DNA of 14,882 nucleotides from Chrysochromulina parva (Eukaryota > Haptophyta > Prymnesiales > Chrysochromulinaceae). The notes below the pieces were generated by a model. It did no database searches, was not told the DNA's origin, and saw only the letters and a program-made list of their open reading frames with translations. Below are positions 8,401-14,882 of the stretch, piece after piece; positions within the stretch are counted from its first letter, which is position 1, and each line of letters begins with the position of its first letter. Position numbers and translations under genes: made by a program. The stretch is taken from the NCBI GenBank assembly GCA_002887195.1, contig PJAB01001384.1, forward strand, positions 1-14,882. Reading direction: 5' to 3'.

Positions 8401-9203
8401 GCCTCAGGATCCTCCGAAGGCTCATCCTCGGTGTGCCCGGCCGCTGACGACTCCCCGCCGAGCTCAGCCTCTGACTCAGACTCGGGCGGGGGCGGCGCAC
8501 GGTGTGACTGCACGGCGGTGCGGCTGCCCGGCGGTTGGAGGCCCGACGGAATGACGGCCGCGCCGATAGTTGCGACGCTCGCCGCCACTATGAGCGCAGG
8601 CTCGTGAGCGGCGACGCCGCTTGATTGAAGAGGAGATGGGGAAGCGGGCTGAGCACTCGGCTGGGCGAGCGTGTCGTTGGCGGCGGTCGCTTTGTGGGCC
8701 TCGTCCTTTGCTGCATTGGGGGCCTCGTCCTGTGCGGCGCATACCTCCTCGCCGCTCGCCTCCTCATCTCCGCCCTCGTCGACGTCCTCGCCGCTCGCCT
8801 CCTCATCTCCGCCCTCGTCGACGTCCTCGCCGCCCGCCGCCTCATCTCCGCCCTCGTCGGCGTGCTCGCCACCAGCCCTATTCTCGTCGTCTTCGCCTTC
8901 GCCTTCCATGGCGGCGGAGTGGCTGCGCAGTGCCTCGCCGTTCTTGTTGGCAGCGTGCCAACAGGCGCTCCATACAATTGCACGAACGTGAGCTACGAGG
9001 TCACCTGGCAGCTTTTGTGCGATAGCCGCGTAGTGGTGCTCAAAGCGTGCTAGGTCTACTCTCGCCGCCTCATCACGCCGGGCGAGGACATTGGCTGAAT
9101 GCCAAGCGGCATTCCACGCGAGCCACTTGATGTCGGAGGCGCAGCTTACAACCTTCCTGCTTACGGCGTTGCTCTCTCTCGACGCTCTTGGCTCCATAGA
9201 CAT
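5475..9203 (-). CDS. GH5 exo-beta-1,3-glucanase-like glycoside hydrolase with very long acidic, repeat-rich N-terminal half
   Basis: A 1242-residue protein. The open frame extends 7 codons further to a GTG; the first ATG (9203, A at -3) is used. The C-terminal part (about 774-1143) is a glycoside hydrolase family 5 barrel closest to fungal exo-1,3-beta-glucanases (GH5_9). Motifs are VNLGGWL (776-782), RVPFGYW (839-845), LHGAPGG (901-907), INEPS with acid/base E956, AHLYQCF around H1015, SEWSL with nucleophile E1058, and WYFWTWK (1106-1112). Both catalytic Glu are present. Hydrolysis of beta-1,3-glucan, perhaps a chrysolaminarin-like reserve, is inferred. The N-terminal half has W-rich helical repeats (about 24-100 and 706-769), 13-residue acidic repeats (about 114-153), Ser/Pro-rich disorder and a Glu/Gly tract (about 597-705). 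No signal peptide is seen, unlike secreted relatives. A short hydrophobic run (202-217) and a basic RKRKR (444-448) are possible targeting signals. Confidence 0.88.
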   Translation of the reverse strand: MSMEPRASRESNAVSRKVVSCASDIKWLAWNAAWHSANVLARRDEAARVDLARFEHHYAAIAQKLPGDLVAHVRAIVWSACWHAANKNGEALRSHSAAMEGEGEDDENRAGGEHADEGGDEAAGGEDVDEGGDEEASGEDVDEGGDEEASGEEVCAAQDEAPNAAKDEAHKATAANDTLAQPSAQPASPSPLQSSGVAAHEPALIVAASVATIGAAVIPSGLQPPGSRTAVQSHRAPPPPESESEAELGGESSAAGHTEDEPSEDPEAESALSLGEVEDDEEEDDQDDDVLRHGEDEDDLELDAALAVELATAEDEPPLATPRKPLEATPLDAAASASLALDVHERPPPPTPPGGMRVSDPAPGATPGEKRATRRSPTVSQSVNSPGPTAPTRRSPTVAELADASHGTDSEDMPEELRLPTHTPALKRDLSITRQLEADAEAERKRKRAAGGCAVTGATEAATPDVAEDEAIDEAEWIGGTADQTSTTLPPSVATGSSSSTVPPSLATDASSSSSSADWSPRAVPSAIAPSASPAGSPSVSMPAGLHALGVPTETRKGLELSHAYSFPLQTALPPLAELNTLWGDGGLTGLSYFSQAEEEEEGEEEEGGEEGAWEDGEKEGEEGGGEGCEEGSGEENGGEENGGEENGGEEEDEEEGEEGGEENEGEENEGEENEGEVDDEGGEDGEEEDGVEEGTEAEAEEAAVEYRRFEQHADELQRRLPAGLAHSLIYLVWSASWAAVHARSGDERLGRLHKERFEQHATALAAGGLLPRVGVNLGGWLICEAWMQETLFSSVPGAIDEFRLCQVLEREAIARHRASWITAADLAQIKRLGLTAVRVPFGYWLLDPPGPPIVRKPAPPYTGAREWLRTAHEYVGPAEHVISQCLDACAAAGLLVNLCLHGAPGGQSGEQACGFVDREWTPSMWDVEATVRCVEHAARLWGRHPALDALTVINEPSNEIPIETLVGFYEKAYHAARPHTQCSLVFPAYKRAWSDFEAAGFPMTYFENIVIDAHLYQCFGDAWQRETSLEESLENARTGEGHFPCLTHLPAPSCVSEWSLRLPVWDDKFPIAQVLAAKDEAAQHAIYRKLGRAQVMQFASRGASWYFWTWKVDAPSANRGAIIPGEPMWDLRECVRRQWLDPRWWGGELLDDGFGAGDVPAGDMHDEADADLADKMVLASEVSFSCRPPSARAITAEISEAIGALSLCSAPDAPVPASVQVKRPSSPPPAPTGDDEHASHI
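7171..7308. repeat. 15-bp tandem repeats coding the Glu/Gly tract of the GH5 protein
   Basis: Two arrays of a 15-nt unit lie within the coding sequence. The unit TTCTCCTCGCCTTCG is exact at 7183-7197 and 7198-7212, with partial copies on either side (7171-7227). The variant TTCTCCTCGCCGCCG is exact at 7264-7278 and 7279-7293, with a near copy at 7294-7308. On the minus strand they encode pentapeptides of the type EENEG and EENGG. Because the period is a multiple of three, copy-number change keeps the frame. Confidence 0.9.
8054..8071. repeat. (TGAC)4 tetranucleotide microsatellite inside the GH5 coding sequence
   Basis: TGAC is repeated four times, followed by TG. It lies in the disordered linker and, read on the minus strand, contributes to the residues T-V-S-Q-S-V-N. 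Unlike the 15-bp and 39-bp repeats of this gene, gain or loss of one unit would shift the reading frame. Confidence 0.9.
8747..8863. repeat. Three 39-bp tandem repeats inside the GH5 coding sequence
   Basis: Units lie at 8747-8785, 8786-8824 and 8825-8863. The first two are identical by eye and the third has a few differences. Read on the minus strand, each encodes 13 acidic residues of the type DEGGDEEASGEDV (about residues 114-153 of the protein). The period keeps the reading frame, and the near identity points to recent duplication. Confidence 0.92.
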
Positions 9204-9452
9204 CTTGAGAAGAGCCTCCTCCACCCTCGGAGTCGGAGCACAATGAGCAGCAGCAAGCGGACGGAGAAGTTCTTCGTCGCGGAGCCGGGCTTTGGAACGG
9301 AACCTTCAGTCGTTACAGTACCGGATCCGCGAATCCACTTTCGAAAGGCCCACGATGTAAGGAGAAACTTTCACACAGAAAACTAATTGCACAGTCCGTG
9401 TTTGACGAAATCTGCTTTCCGCCGCGATTCCCGCTCTGTTCCCGGAGTCGTC
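9204..9452. promoter_or_regulatory. Divergent spacer between the GH5 and ATP-grasp genes
   Basis: A 249-bp region between two divergent start codons. It should hold both promoters and 5' UTRs. Both open frames can be extended into it with non-ATG codons (GTG at 9224 on the minus strand, TTG at 9387 on the plus strand), but neither is a likely eukaryotic start. No clear TATA box or other site was recognised. Confidence 0.4.
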
Positions 9453-11066
9453 ATGAAAGCTGCTGATGTCGCTTTCATGATTGGCCACGACGACGACATC
9501 GTGCTAAACCCGAGCGTGGGCAACCCGCGCCGTCGGGATGCGCCGCCACGCTCGTCCAATTGGGCGGGCATGCAATCTGACGTCGCCATCGTAAGCGCCG
9601 TTCAGAAATTCTACCCCTCGCTCGTCATCATCACCCTTGCAACAGTCGAGGAGCTGCGCGCGACGAACGCGTCGATGGTGGTCATCATTTCGTACAAGAC
9701 GCAGCCATCCTTTGCGTGGTACTCCACCTTCTTCGAAACTCTCAACGGCCTTGAGGCACGCGGCACGATCGTGTACCCCTCGTGCAACTTCAAGCAGCTG
9801 ATCTCCTCCAAGGCCAACTACGTCCGGGTGCTGCAAGCGAACGCGCTGCCACTCTGCCCGACCGAGATACTCGAACGCGCCGAGTGTCTCGATGATAGCG
9901 GTGCCCTCAGCGTCGAGCGCGTCGAGAGGTGCCTCGGCGCGGCGCTCCGGCGACTGCAGTTGCTGCCGAGCCCGCCGGCTCCACAGACTGCCGACGACGC
10001 GGCCGCGATAGCCCCATCACTCATGTACCTCGTGAGCAAGCCGTCCAATGCCGACGGCGGTTTTGGCGTCGCCTTTTGGGAGGCGGCGGGCCCAGCTGCT
10101 CGCACCGCCGGCATCGCCAGCGGCGGGGGCACCGAGAATACGAGCGTCCAGCATGATTTGGGTTCAGGGTCGGCGTGCCGTTACGCTGGCGCGGCGAACG
10201 AGACCATGGACGATGGCCGCGGGCCGGCCACCGCGCCGCTCGTCGGCTCGCTGCAGCTGCGGACGCTCTTGAGCAATGGGTGCGATCTTCCGCTTCCGCC
10301 CTCGCTCACGGCCGCTGCGCCGGCAGCCGCCGCTGAGCCACCGAGCAGCAAGCGGCAGCGGCGCTCTGAGGACGACGGCGCGGGTGCCGCCGAAGACACA
10401 AGCTCTCGCGGCGGCGCCTTTTTCGACTACTTGCGCGCCGTGGGTTTCGTAGGCAGCCGTCCGCACGTGCTGCTTCAGCCGCTGGTCCCGCAGCTGGCAC
10501 AGCACTATGAAATCAAGCTTTACTTCCTCAAGAGGAGTCCCTTCTACGCATCACTCACGTACGGAAAATCGCAGCTGCTCGCGCGCGTCGTGCGCCCGTC
10601 GACGCACCCGCGCCTGTTCGAGTATCTGCAGCCGCTGATCGCCGAGTCCCAGCGGGCGCTCGACGCGCTTCCGCCTGACGGTCCACATGATCCCAAGATC
10701 CTGATGCGCGTCGATTGGGGAACGGGAGAGCCCCTTCTCGCGGCCTCATCGCCGACCCAGCAGGCGGAAGACAGCGGCGCGTTTCGGCTCGACAAGGCGA
10801 TCGTCAAGAAGGCGAGCTCACTCGCTGCGCCGGAGCGTAAGCTGCAGCGCAGCCTCGCGGAGCGCACGCACGCGCCCCTCGTGGGGCCCCTGGGCCACTT
10901 CATCAACGAGATCGAGATCCACCCGGGCTACTACGTCGACTGGGACGACACGCCCGACGAGACCATCGAGCCGCTCGCGCGCGCGTATGGCGAGTACATC
11001 ACGCGCGTGCTCAGCGAGCTGGGGCGAGTTCAATACGAAGCTGCAGCTGCTCAAGGGGACCCGTGA
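9453..11066 (+). CDS. ATP-grasp-fold protein (ligase or kinase of unknown substrate)
   Basis: A 537-residue protein from ATG 9453 (MKAADVAFMIGHDDD); the upstream extension starts only at TTG and is not used. ATP-grasp landmarks appear in order: YPSCNFKQLISSKANYVRVL with the early Lys (about 108-127) followed by LPLCPTE; VSKPSNADGGFGVAFW (194-209), resembling the nucleotide-binding KP..G..G.GV loop; VLLQPLVP and YEIKLYFLK (about 339-360), corresponding to the vvQ.fi and E.K strands; MRVDWG (418-423); and INEIEIHPGYYVDW (484-497), matching the family's NE(I/L)N..PG metal-binding end. Residues about 210-325 are a low-complexity insertion with a basic SSKRQRRSEDD that could be a nuclear signal. 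The fold supports ATP-dependent ligation or phosphorylation; I cannot name the substrate. It lacks the specific motifs of inositol-trisphosphate 5/6-kinases that I would expect. Confidence 0.72.
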   Translation: MKAADVAFMIGHDDDIVLNPSVGNPRRRDAPPRSSNWAGMQSDVAIVSAVQKFYPSLVIITLATVEELRATNASMVVIISYKTQPSFAWYSTFFETLNGLEARGTIVYPSCNFKQLISSKANYVRVLQANALPLCPTEILERAECLDDSGALSVERVERCLGAALRRLQLLPSPPAPQTADDAAAIAPSLMYLVSKPSNADGGFGVAFWEAAGPAARTAGIASGGGTENTSVQHDLGSGSACRYAGAANETMDDGRGPATAPLVGSLQLRTLLSNGCDLPLPPSLTAAAPAAAAEPPSSKRQRRSEDDGAGAAEDTSSRGGAFFDYLRAVGFVGSRPHVLLQPLVPQLAQHYEIKLYFLKRSPFYASLTYGKSQLLARVVRPSTHPRLFEYLQPLIAESQRALDALPPDGPHDPKILMRVDWGTGEPLLAASSPTQQAEDSGAFRLDKAIVKKASSLAAPERKLQRSLAERTHAPLVGPLGHFINEIEIHPGYYVDWDDTPDETIEPLARAYGEYITRVLSELGRVQYEAAAAQGDP

Positions 11067-11965
11067 ACGCAGCCGCAGCTGAGGCCGCCGAACTGCGCTC
11101 GTGCATGTGCTCCATCGGCTGGTACCTACACGAGTATCGCACCGCTAGTCCCCGCGGCTCGCCGGTCGTGTTACGTCTTTGTTGCGGCTCCCACCGTTGT
11201 CGGGCCCGGTCCCGTCATGTGCGCGGAACGTTACCCCGCGGGACCGGCGAGCGCGCGCGGCCGCGGATACATTTCGTACGGTATCGCGTACGATCGATCG
11301 ATATACAATCAGTGGGTTTCGTCACTAGGGCTACCGGTCGTAAACCTCCCTACGATATACGCTGCCATATGCCATGTTATTAAAATATTATATCGGATCG
11401 AAAAGTCTAAATCGTCGATTGAATCGAGATATCCGATCTAAATGCGTACGATGCGTCTCACGTCTCACGAGACCGGACCCGGGAGCCGGGACGGACACGC
11501 GACAACGCGCCGCCATACCGCCGCCCGCCCGCCCCCCGCCACTGAAGCGACCTAGGAAGCAAACACACCGGACCGCGGACGGCCGAGCTGATATCTCTAA
11601 TATAATTTGCTTGCCGCCCGCGCGAAAAACAATCGTTGAAGAGTACTCTGAATGTCGATCTCGTGGGCACCCCCGCACGTGACGCCACCAGATCGGATGG
11701 ATTCGCGCATCGGCTCATCCCTCTGCCTCATCCCATTTCCCGTCGATCCATCGGCCTCGAGGGCAACACGATGGAATCGCATGTCTATCTCTCCGCCCCG
11801 TCCCTTAACGTCCAACGACTGAGTGAACGTCTGAGTCGTCAGTCGACTCGCCCGCCGGGTCTGAAGCGGAATTACTTTCGCGGTCAGTGATTGCATATGT
11901 GCTTGCCTAAGTTCACTGCTATCACCACAGTGCCGTCCAGGTCAATGTGCATCGAAGTGCTCTGA
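11067..11965. other. Long convergent intergenic region with an AT-rich island
   Basis: This 899-bp spacer lies between the convergent ATP-grasp and Sfi1-like genes. No coding sequence or tRNA was recognised. The open frames on both strands are short, low in recognisable composition and overlap one another. The centre (about 11270-11445) is notably AT-rich, with stretches such as TTATTAAAATATTATATC, and contains small inverted repeats: CGTAC/GTACG near 11277-11290, ATCGGAT/ATCCGAT at 11392-11398 and 11431-11437, and the near-palindrome TCGATTGAATCGA at 11415-11427. A further hairpin is listed at 11833-11849. It likely holds two 3' UTRs. Confidence 0.5.
11833..11849. other. Short inverted repeat (potential hairpin)
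   Basis: GAGTCG, a 5-nt loop TCAGT, then CGACTC: a perfect 6-bp stem located about 120 bp beyond the stop codon of the Sfi1-like gene, in its probable 3' flank. It could fold in RNA, but such short stems are common by chance and no function is claimed. Confidence 0.35.
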
Positions 11966-14617
11966 CTAAGGCTGAGAAGCTTCGGATAGCTTTGTCTGTC
12001 CGGACTTAAGCCATGCAAACTCACCGGGCAGCGGGGAGGAGCATCGCGCCGAGCCAGGCCTCATTAATGACGCCGACGACGAAGCCGACCACGGACGCGA
12101 TAAAGCACCGGGCCGATCTGGCACGGCATGTGGCATGCTCTGCCTACTTGAGTCGAGCCGAGCGAGCGTCACATCGGACTGCGCGCGGCCCATCGAGGCG
12201 CCACCGTATAGCCGTCCGTACAACACTTGATCAATGTCCTCCGCTTCGTGATTCCCCCAGAGCGCCGTTGCGCGCTGCACCGCTGTCTGGAGCTTTGCAG
12301 CGAGCTGCTGCTTCAGCTCACTAGCTTTCGGTCCGGCCTCAGGACAGGCGGGCGACACGAAGAGGCCGGCTGCGACTCCCAAGGTAGTGCTGGTAGCGGC
12401 CCGTGGAGGCTGCTTTTGGAGGGGCTTGTTATCAAGCTGCGACCGCACGCTTGCCGACTGTGGACGAGCGCGAGCGCTCGTCAGACGTGGAGTTGAGCTT
12501 GCACGGACCAGCTGGCGCTCCCGCAATGCGACAAGGTTGGTTAGCCCTCGTACTGACTCGGAATGCTTGTCGACAGCCGTCTCGGTTATCTCCTGCATCT
12601 GACGCTTTATGTCACTCAAATTGGAGCGCAAGAGCTGGCGTCGCTCTTGAGCCGACATCGGTGTGCCGTAGGCCAACAGCTGCTCTCGCATGCTCGCCAG
12701 CTCGATAGCCATTGCCGCTGCCTCATCGTTCACGTTTTTAAGCTCGTTGATCTTCTGGGCTAATCGTTTTTCTGAGTCGGCACGTAGCTGTTGAATCTGG
12801 TCCATGTCAGTTTGCACCTGACGTCGTAACGCTTCGCACTCTTTCGTCAGCTTCTCCGCGGCTATGCTCTGTTGTGCTATGACCGCGTCGCTATTCTGAG
12901 CGGCGATCTTTGCAACATGCAGCTGCGCATTCAACTGCTCGTTTAGGGCCTTAATCTTCGTCTCCAACCCCTTCTCTCGCTCCTCGACCTCCTCCCAAGT
13001 AGGCAGCGGCCGGAGAGCTTTCAAACGCAGCTCTTCCCTCCAGTCTTCTTCCCAGTACGTGAAACTCGCCAAGAGTTTTGGCCTTAGCAGCTTATTCAGA
13101 CCATTTCGGAGCATCAGCATTTGCTCCGTGTGCTGTTTCCACATCTCTGTCCACGCTTCGAATGCTCTCACGATGTCCAGCATACGCATTCGAGTCAAGA
13201 CTGCCGCCATGCGCCGCTTTTGCACCGCGTCCTCCCATACCTCTTTCCAAGCATCCCATCCTTGGAAGAGGTCGCGATGACGCAATCTGAGCCCAGCAGC
13301 GATGAACACCTTGCTGAGGCGCTCGAGCTCGCTCCACTCAGCCCACGTTGCAAACCCTTTTGCCAGCTCAAGATTGCGCAGCCTGCCGGTCGCAACTCTC
13401 AAGATCCGTGTCCACTGTTCCTGCTGGTACACAGCCACCCACTCCTCCCATGCCTTCAACGTCTCCCGATGGCGAATGCGTAATGCAGCGCGGCTCACGC
13501 CCTGCTTCCAGTAGACAGTGTTCTCCCACAGTGTTCTCCAGGCCGTCCATCCCAAGCTCAGCTGCTGGTTCAACATGCGACGTATCGCCTTGTACTGCAC
13601 CCGCTCTAGCTCCTCGTTCTTGTTCTCCAGCTCGCGCTCCTCGGCATGTCGCAGCTCAGCTTTGAGTCGTTCAAACTCTTGCTCAAACTCCTTGCGTTGC
13701 GTGCGCAAGGCATCCTGCAATTCTTTGACGCGCGCCTCCATCTCGTCTTGGACGCAATGCAACTCCCAGTCGCGACGCCAATGGGTGTACGCCGCGATGA
13801 GCATCGGCTTCATCATCCTGGCCGCTGCCGCCACCATCACTCTCTTCTGAGTTGCGCGCACCTGGCAGAACTCCGCCCACGCGTTCCAGCTATGGAAGAG
13901 CTGCATGTGGAACAAGCGCGCCATCGCAAATTTCAAGTGCACATGGTTCATGTACCACGAGGTCCACGCTAGAAAGCCTCTGGTGAGCTCAATGTTCTGC
14001 AACCGTCGCGCTGCTGACGTGTACAGGTGTTCGATGAATTGCTGGCGTTGGTACTCCTTGGCCGCAAGACCGCCATCCAGATCAGTGAGCTTCTGCAGCA
14101 GCACCGCCTCCCTCTCCACTGCCTTTGCCGCCTGGTCGGCAAGCTGCTGCGTGTATTCTTGTTTCAGCTCGACCAGTTCTCGGCGCAGCTTCGACTGCTC
14201 CTCACGATGCTTTCGCTCGATCTGAACGATGAGGTGCTTGCCCTCAGTTTTAGAGGCGTCACGCTGCATGGCCATCTTCTTCTCGAGATCGGTCTGTGTG
14301 AAATGTGCGCGCGACCTCATCCTCTCGATTTCTCGCGCGCACCTCGTTTGCTCCTTGATGAAGAGCTTATCGATCGCAGAAATCTTTTCTTGCTCGTCAT
14401 TGATCCCAAGCACAAGCGCAGCGATCTCAGCTCGCATACCAATCATCAACGGCTTCACCGGAGAGGCCTCCATGTCATGGTCGATGGCGGCGCTCAGTGC
14501 GGCTCCTATGACTCCCAGCGAACCGCCGTTTGAAACCGAGTGATTCTGGATCGCATCCGATGGCCCAGGTCGACGAGGTGTCCTCGACGAGGAGTCGTCG
14601 TCCTCGTCGTCGTCCAT
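11966..14617 (-). CDS. Sfi1-like W..W repeat coiled-coil protein (putative centrin-binding or cytoskeletal scaffold)
   Basis: An 883-residue protein from ATG 14617 (G at -3, G at +4). The open frame extends 45 codons upstream to a GTG, which is not used. After an acidic, Ser-rich start (MDDDEDDDSSS) comes a charged coiled coil (about 75-200). Nine Sfi1-like units of roughly 26-36 residues follow, each with a pattern like RLxxxxLxxGFxxWxxW. Trp pairs are at 218/221, 244/247, 280/284, 357/360, 390/393, 425/428, 454/457, 489/493 and 522/526. A second coiled coil (about 286-343) separates units 3 and 4. A third (about 540-705) is followed by a basic Ser/Pro-rich tail with RPQSAS, RPWSAS and RPGSAR. 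Sfi1 repeats bind centrin along a long helix at spindle poles and basal bodies. A role at basal body, flagellar root or spindle pole is inferred, not shown. Confidence 0.82.
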   Translation of the reverse strand: MDDDEDDDSSSRTPRRPGPSDAIQNHSVSNGGSLGVIGAALSAAIDHDMEASPVKPLMIGMRAEIAALVLGINDEQEKISAIDKLFIKEQTRCAREIERMRSRAHFTQTDLEKKMAMQRDASKTEGKHLIVQIERKHREEQSKLRRELVELKQEYTQQLADQAAKAVEREAVLLQKLTDLDGGLAAKEYQRQQFIEHLYTSAARRLQNIELTRGFLAWTSWYMNHVHLKFAMARLFHMQLFHSWNAWAEFCQVRATQKRVMVAAAARMMKPMLIAAYTHWRRDWELHCVQDEMEARVKELQDALRTQRKEFEQEFERLKAELRHAEERELENKNEELERVQYKAIRRMLNQQLSLGWTAWRTLWENTVYWKQGVSRAALRIRHRETLKAWEEWVAVYQQEQWTRILRVATGRLRNLELAKGFATWAEWSELERLSKVFIAAGLRLRHRDLFQGWDAWKEVWEDAVQKRRMAAVLTRMRMLDIVRAFEAWTEMWKQHTEQMLMLRNGLNKLLRPKLLASFTYWEEDWREELRLKALRPLPTWEEVEEREKGLETKIKALNEQLNAQLHVAKIAAQNSDAVIAQQSIAAEKLTKECEALRRQVQTDMDQIQQLRADSEKRLAQKINELKNVNDEAAAMAIELASMREQLLAYGTPMSAQERRQLLRSNLSDIKRQMQEITETAVDKHSESVRGLTNLVALRERQLVRASSTPRLTSARARPQSASVRSQLDNKPLQKQPPRAATSTTLGVAAGLFVSPACPEAGPKASELKQQLAAKLQTAVQRATALWGNHEAEDIDQVLYGRLYGGASMGRAQSDVTLARLDSSRQSMPHAVPDRPGALSRPWSASSSASLMRPGSARCSSPLPGEFAWLKSGQTKLSEASQP

Positions 14618-14882
14618 GACGAGTGCCACGAGCGGCGGGTTGAGAGGCGGAGAAGACCTCGACGAAGGTCGAGAAAAAATGTCTGACGGGCGATGAAACG
14701 TCCGCGCGGTCCGCGGTTTCAGTTTTTCAGAGCGCGGAGCTCGACCAACCACTGCGTTTATCCGTCCGAAGGAAATGCCTGAGGCTATACTGAGGCTGCT
14801 CTGTTAGACGGTCTCTGCCGTCTTGTGTTAGTGTGTGCCCCCTGTGTGTGGCCCTGCCCTGGCTTGCGGCCCCCGGAGCGTG
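14618..14882. promoter_or_regulatory. Upstream region of the Sfi1-like gene
   Basis: This 265-bp stretch upstream of the minus-strand Sfi1-like gene should hold its 5' UTR and promoter. The reading frame stays open to a GTG at 14752, giving 45 extra residues rich in Arg, Ser and Pro, but there is no ATG in that extension. The far end (14818-14850) is rich in GT dinucleotides. No defined element was recognised. Confidence 0.35.

Noticed and set aside
9387..9452. N-terminal 22-codon extension of the ATP-grasp frame.
   Set aside because: It begins with TTG, not ATG, and the added residues show no family feature; the ATG at 9453 is the better start.
11063..11718. Several open frames of 70-106 codons on both strands in the convergent spacer.
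   Set aside because: They overlap each other, have mixed composition without motifs, and cover the AT-rich island; no frame stands out as coding.
14618..14752. 45-codon N-terminal extension of the Sfi1-like frame, basic and Ser/Pro-rich.
   Set aside because: The only start in it is a GTG. The ATG at 14617 has a strong initiation context.

Overview
The window looks like nuclear DNA of a GC-rich protist, most likely a photosynthetic alga such as a haptophyte or pelagophyte. Four observations support this. (1) The proteins are of eukaryotic type: a PPM1G-like PP2C phosphatase, Sfi1-type centrin-binding repeats, a secreted cupin-ShKT protein and a fungal-type GH5 glucanase. (2) An EngB/YihA GTPase carries a long N-terminal organelle-targeting-like extension. 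(3) Proteins are rich in alanine and in low-complexity Glu, Gly and Ser tracts. (4) Genes sit on alternating strands with separate spacers rather than in operons. The taxon is an inference; no rRNA or other marker is present.

Layout, left to right: a gene-free left edge (1-560) with a short degenerate G-rich tandem repeat; a PPM1G-like phosphatase on the minus strand (561-1832); a 240-bp divergent spacer; a secreted cupin plus ShKT protein on the plus strand (2073-2771); a 625-bp spacer with a CA microsatellite; an EngB GTPase fused to N-terminal PPR/TPR-like helices on the plus strand (3397-5148); a short convergent spacer with a 32-bp-period duplication; a 1242-residue GH5 exo-beta-1,3-glucanase-like protein on the minus strand (5475-9203) with a huge acidic, repeat-rich N-terminal half; a 249-bp divergent spacer; an ATP-grasp-fold protein on the plus strand (9453-11066); a 900-bp convergent spacer with an AT-rich island; and a nine-repeat Sfi1-like W..W coiled-coil protein on the minus strand (11966-14617), followed by its upstream region.

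All six genes read as single uninterrupted ORFs, so they appear intron-free, or any introns are in frame and invisible here. The longest open frames of three genes begin at TTG or GTG codons; I used the first plausible ATG instead. The genes do not form an evident pathway. They cover signalling (phosphatase), organelle ribosome assembly (EngB), beta-1,3-glucan turnover (GH5), a secreted or lumenal cupin protein, an ATP-dependent ligase or kinase of unknown substrate, and a centrin or cytoskeletal scaffold.

I did not find a multi-gene system such as a defence island, CRISPR array, mobile element or biosynthetic cluster. The most interesting items are domain architectures: the PPR-EngB fusion, the GH5 enzyme whose N-terminal helical repeat is split by about 600 residues of low-complexity sequence, and the ordered 3+6 Sfi1-like repeat arrays with matching end caps.
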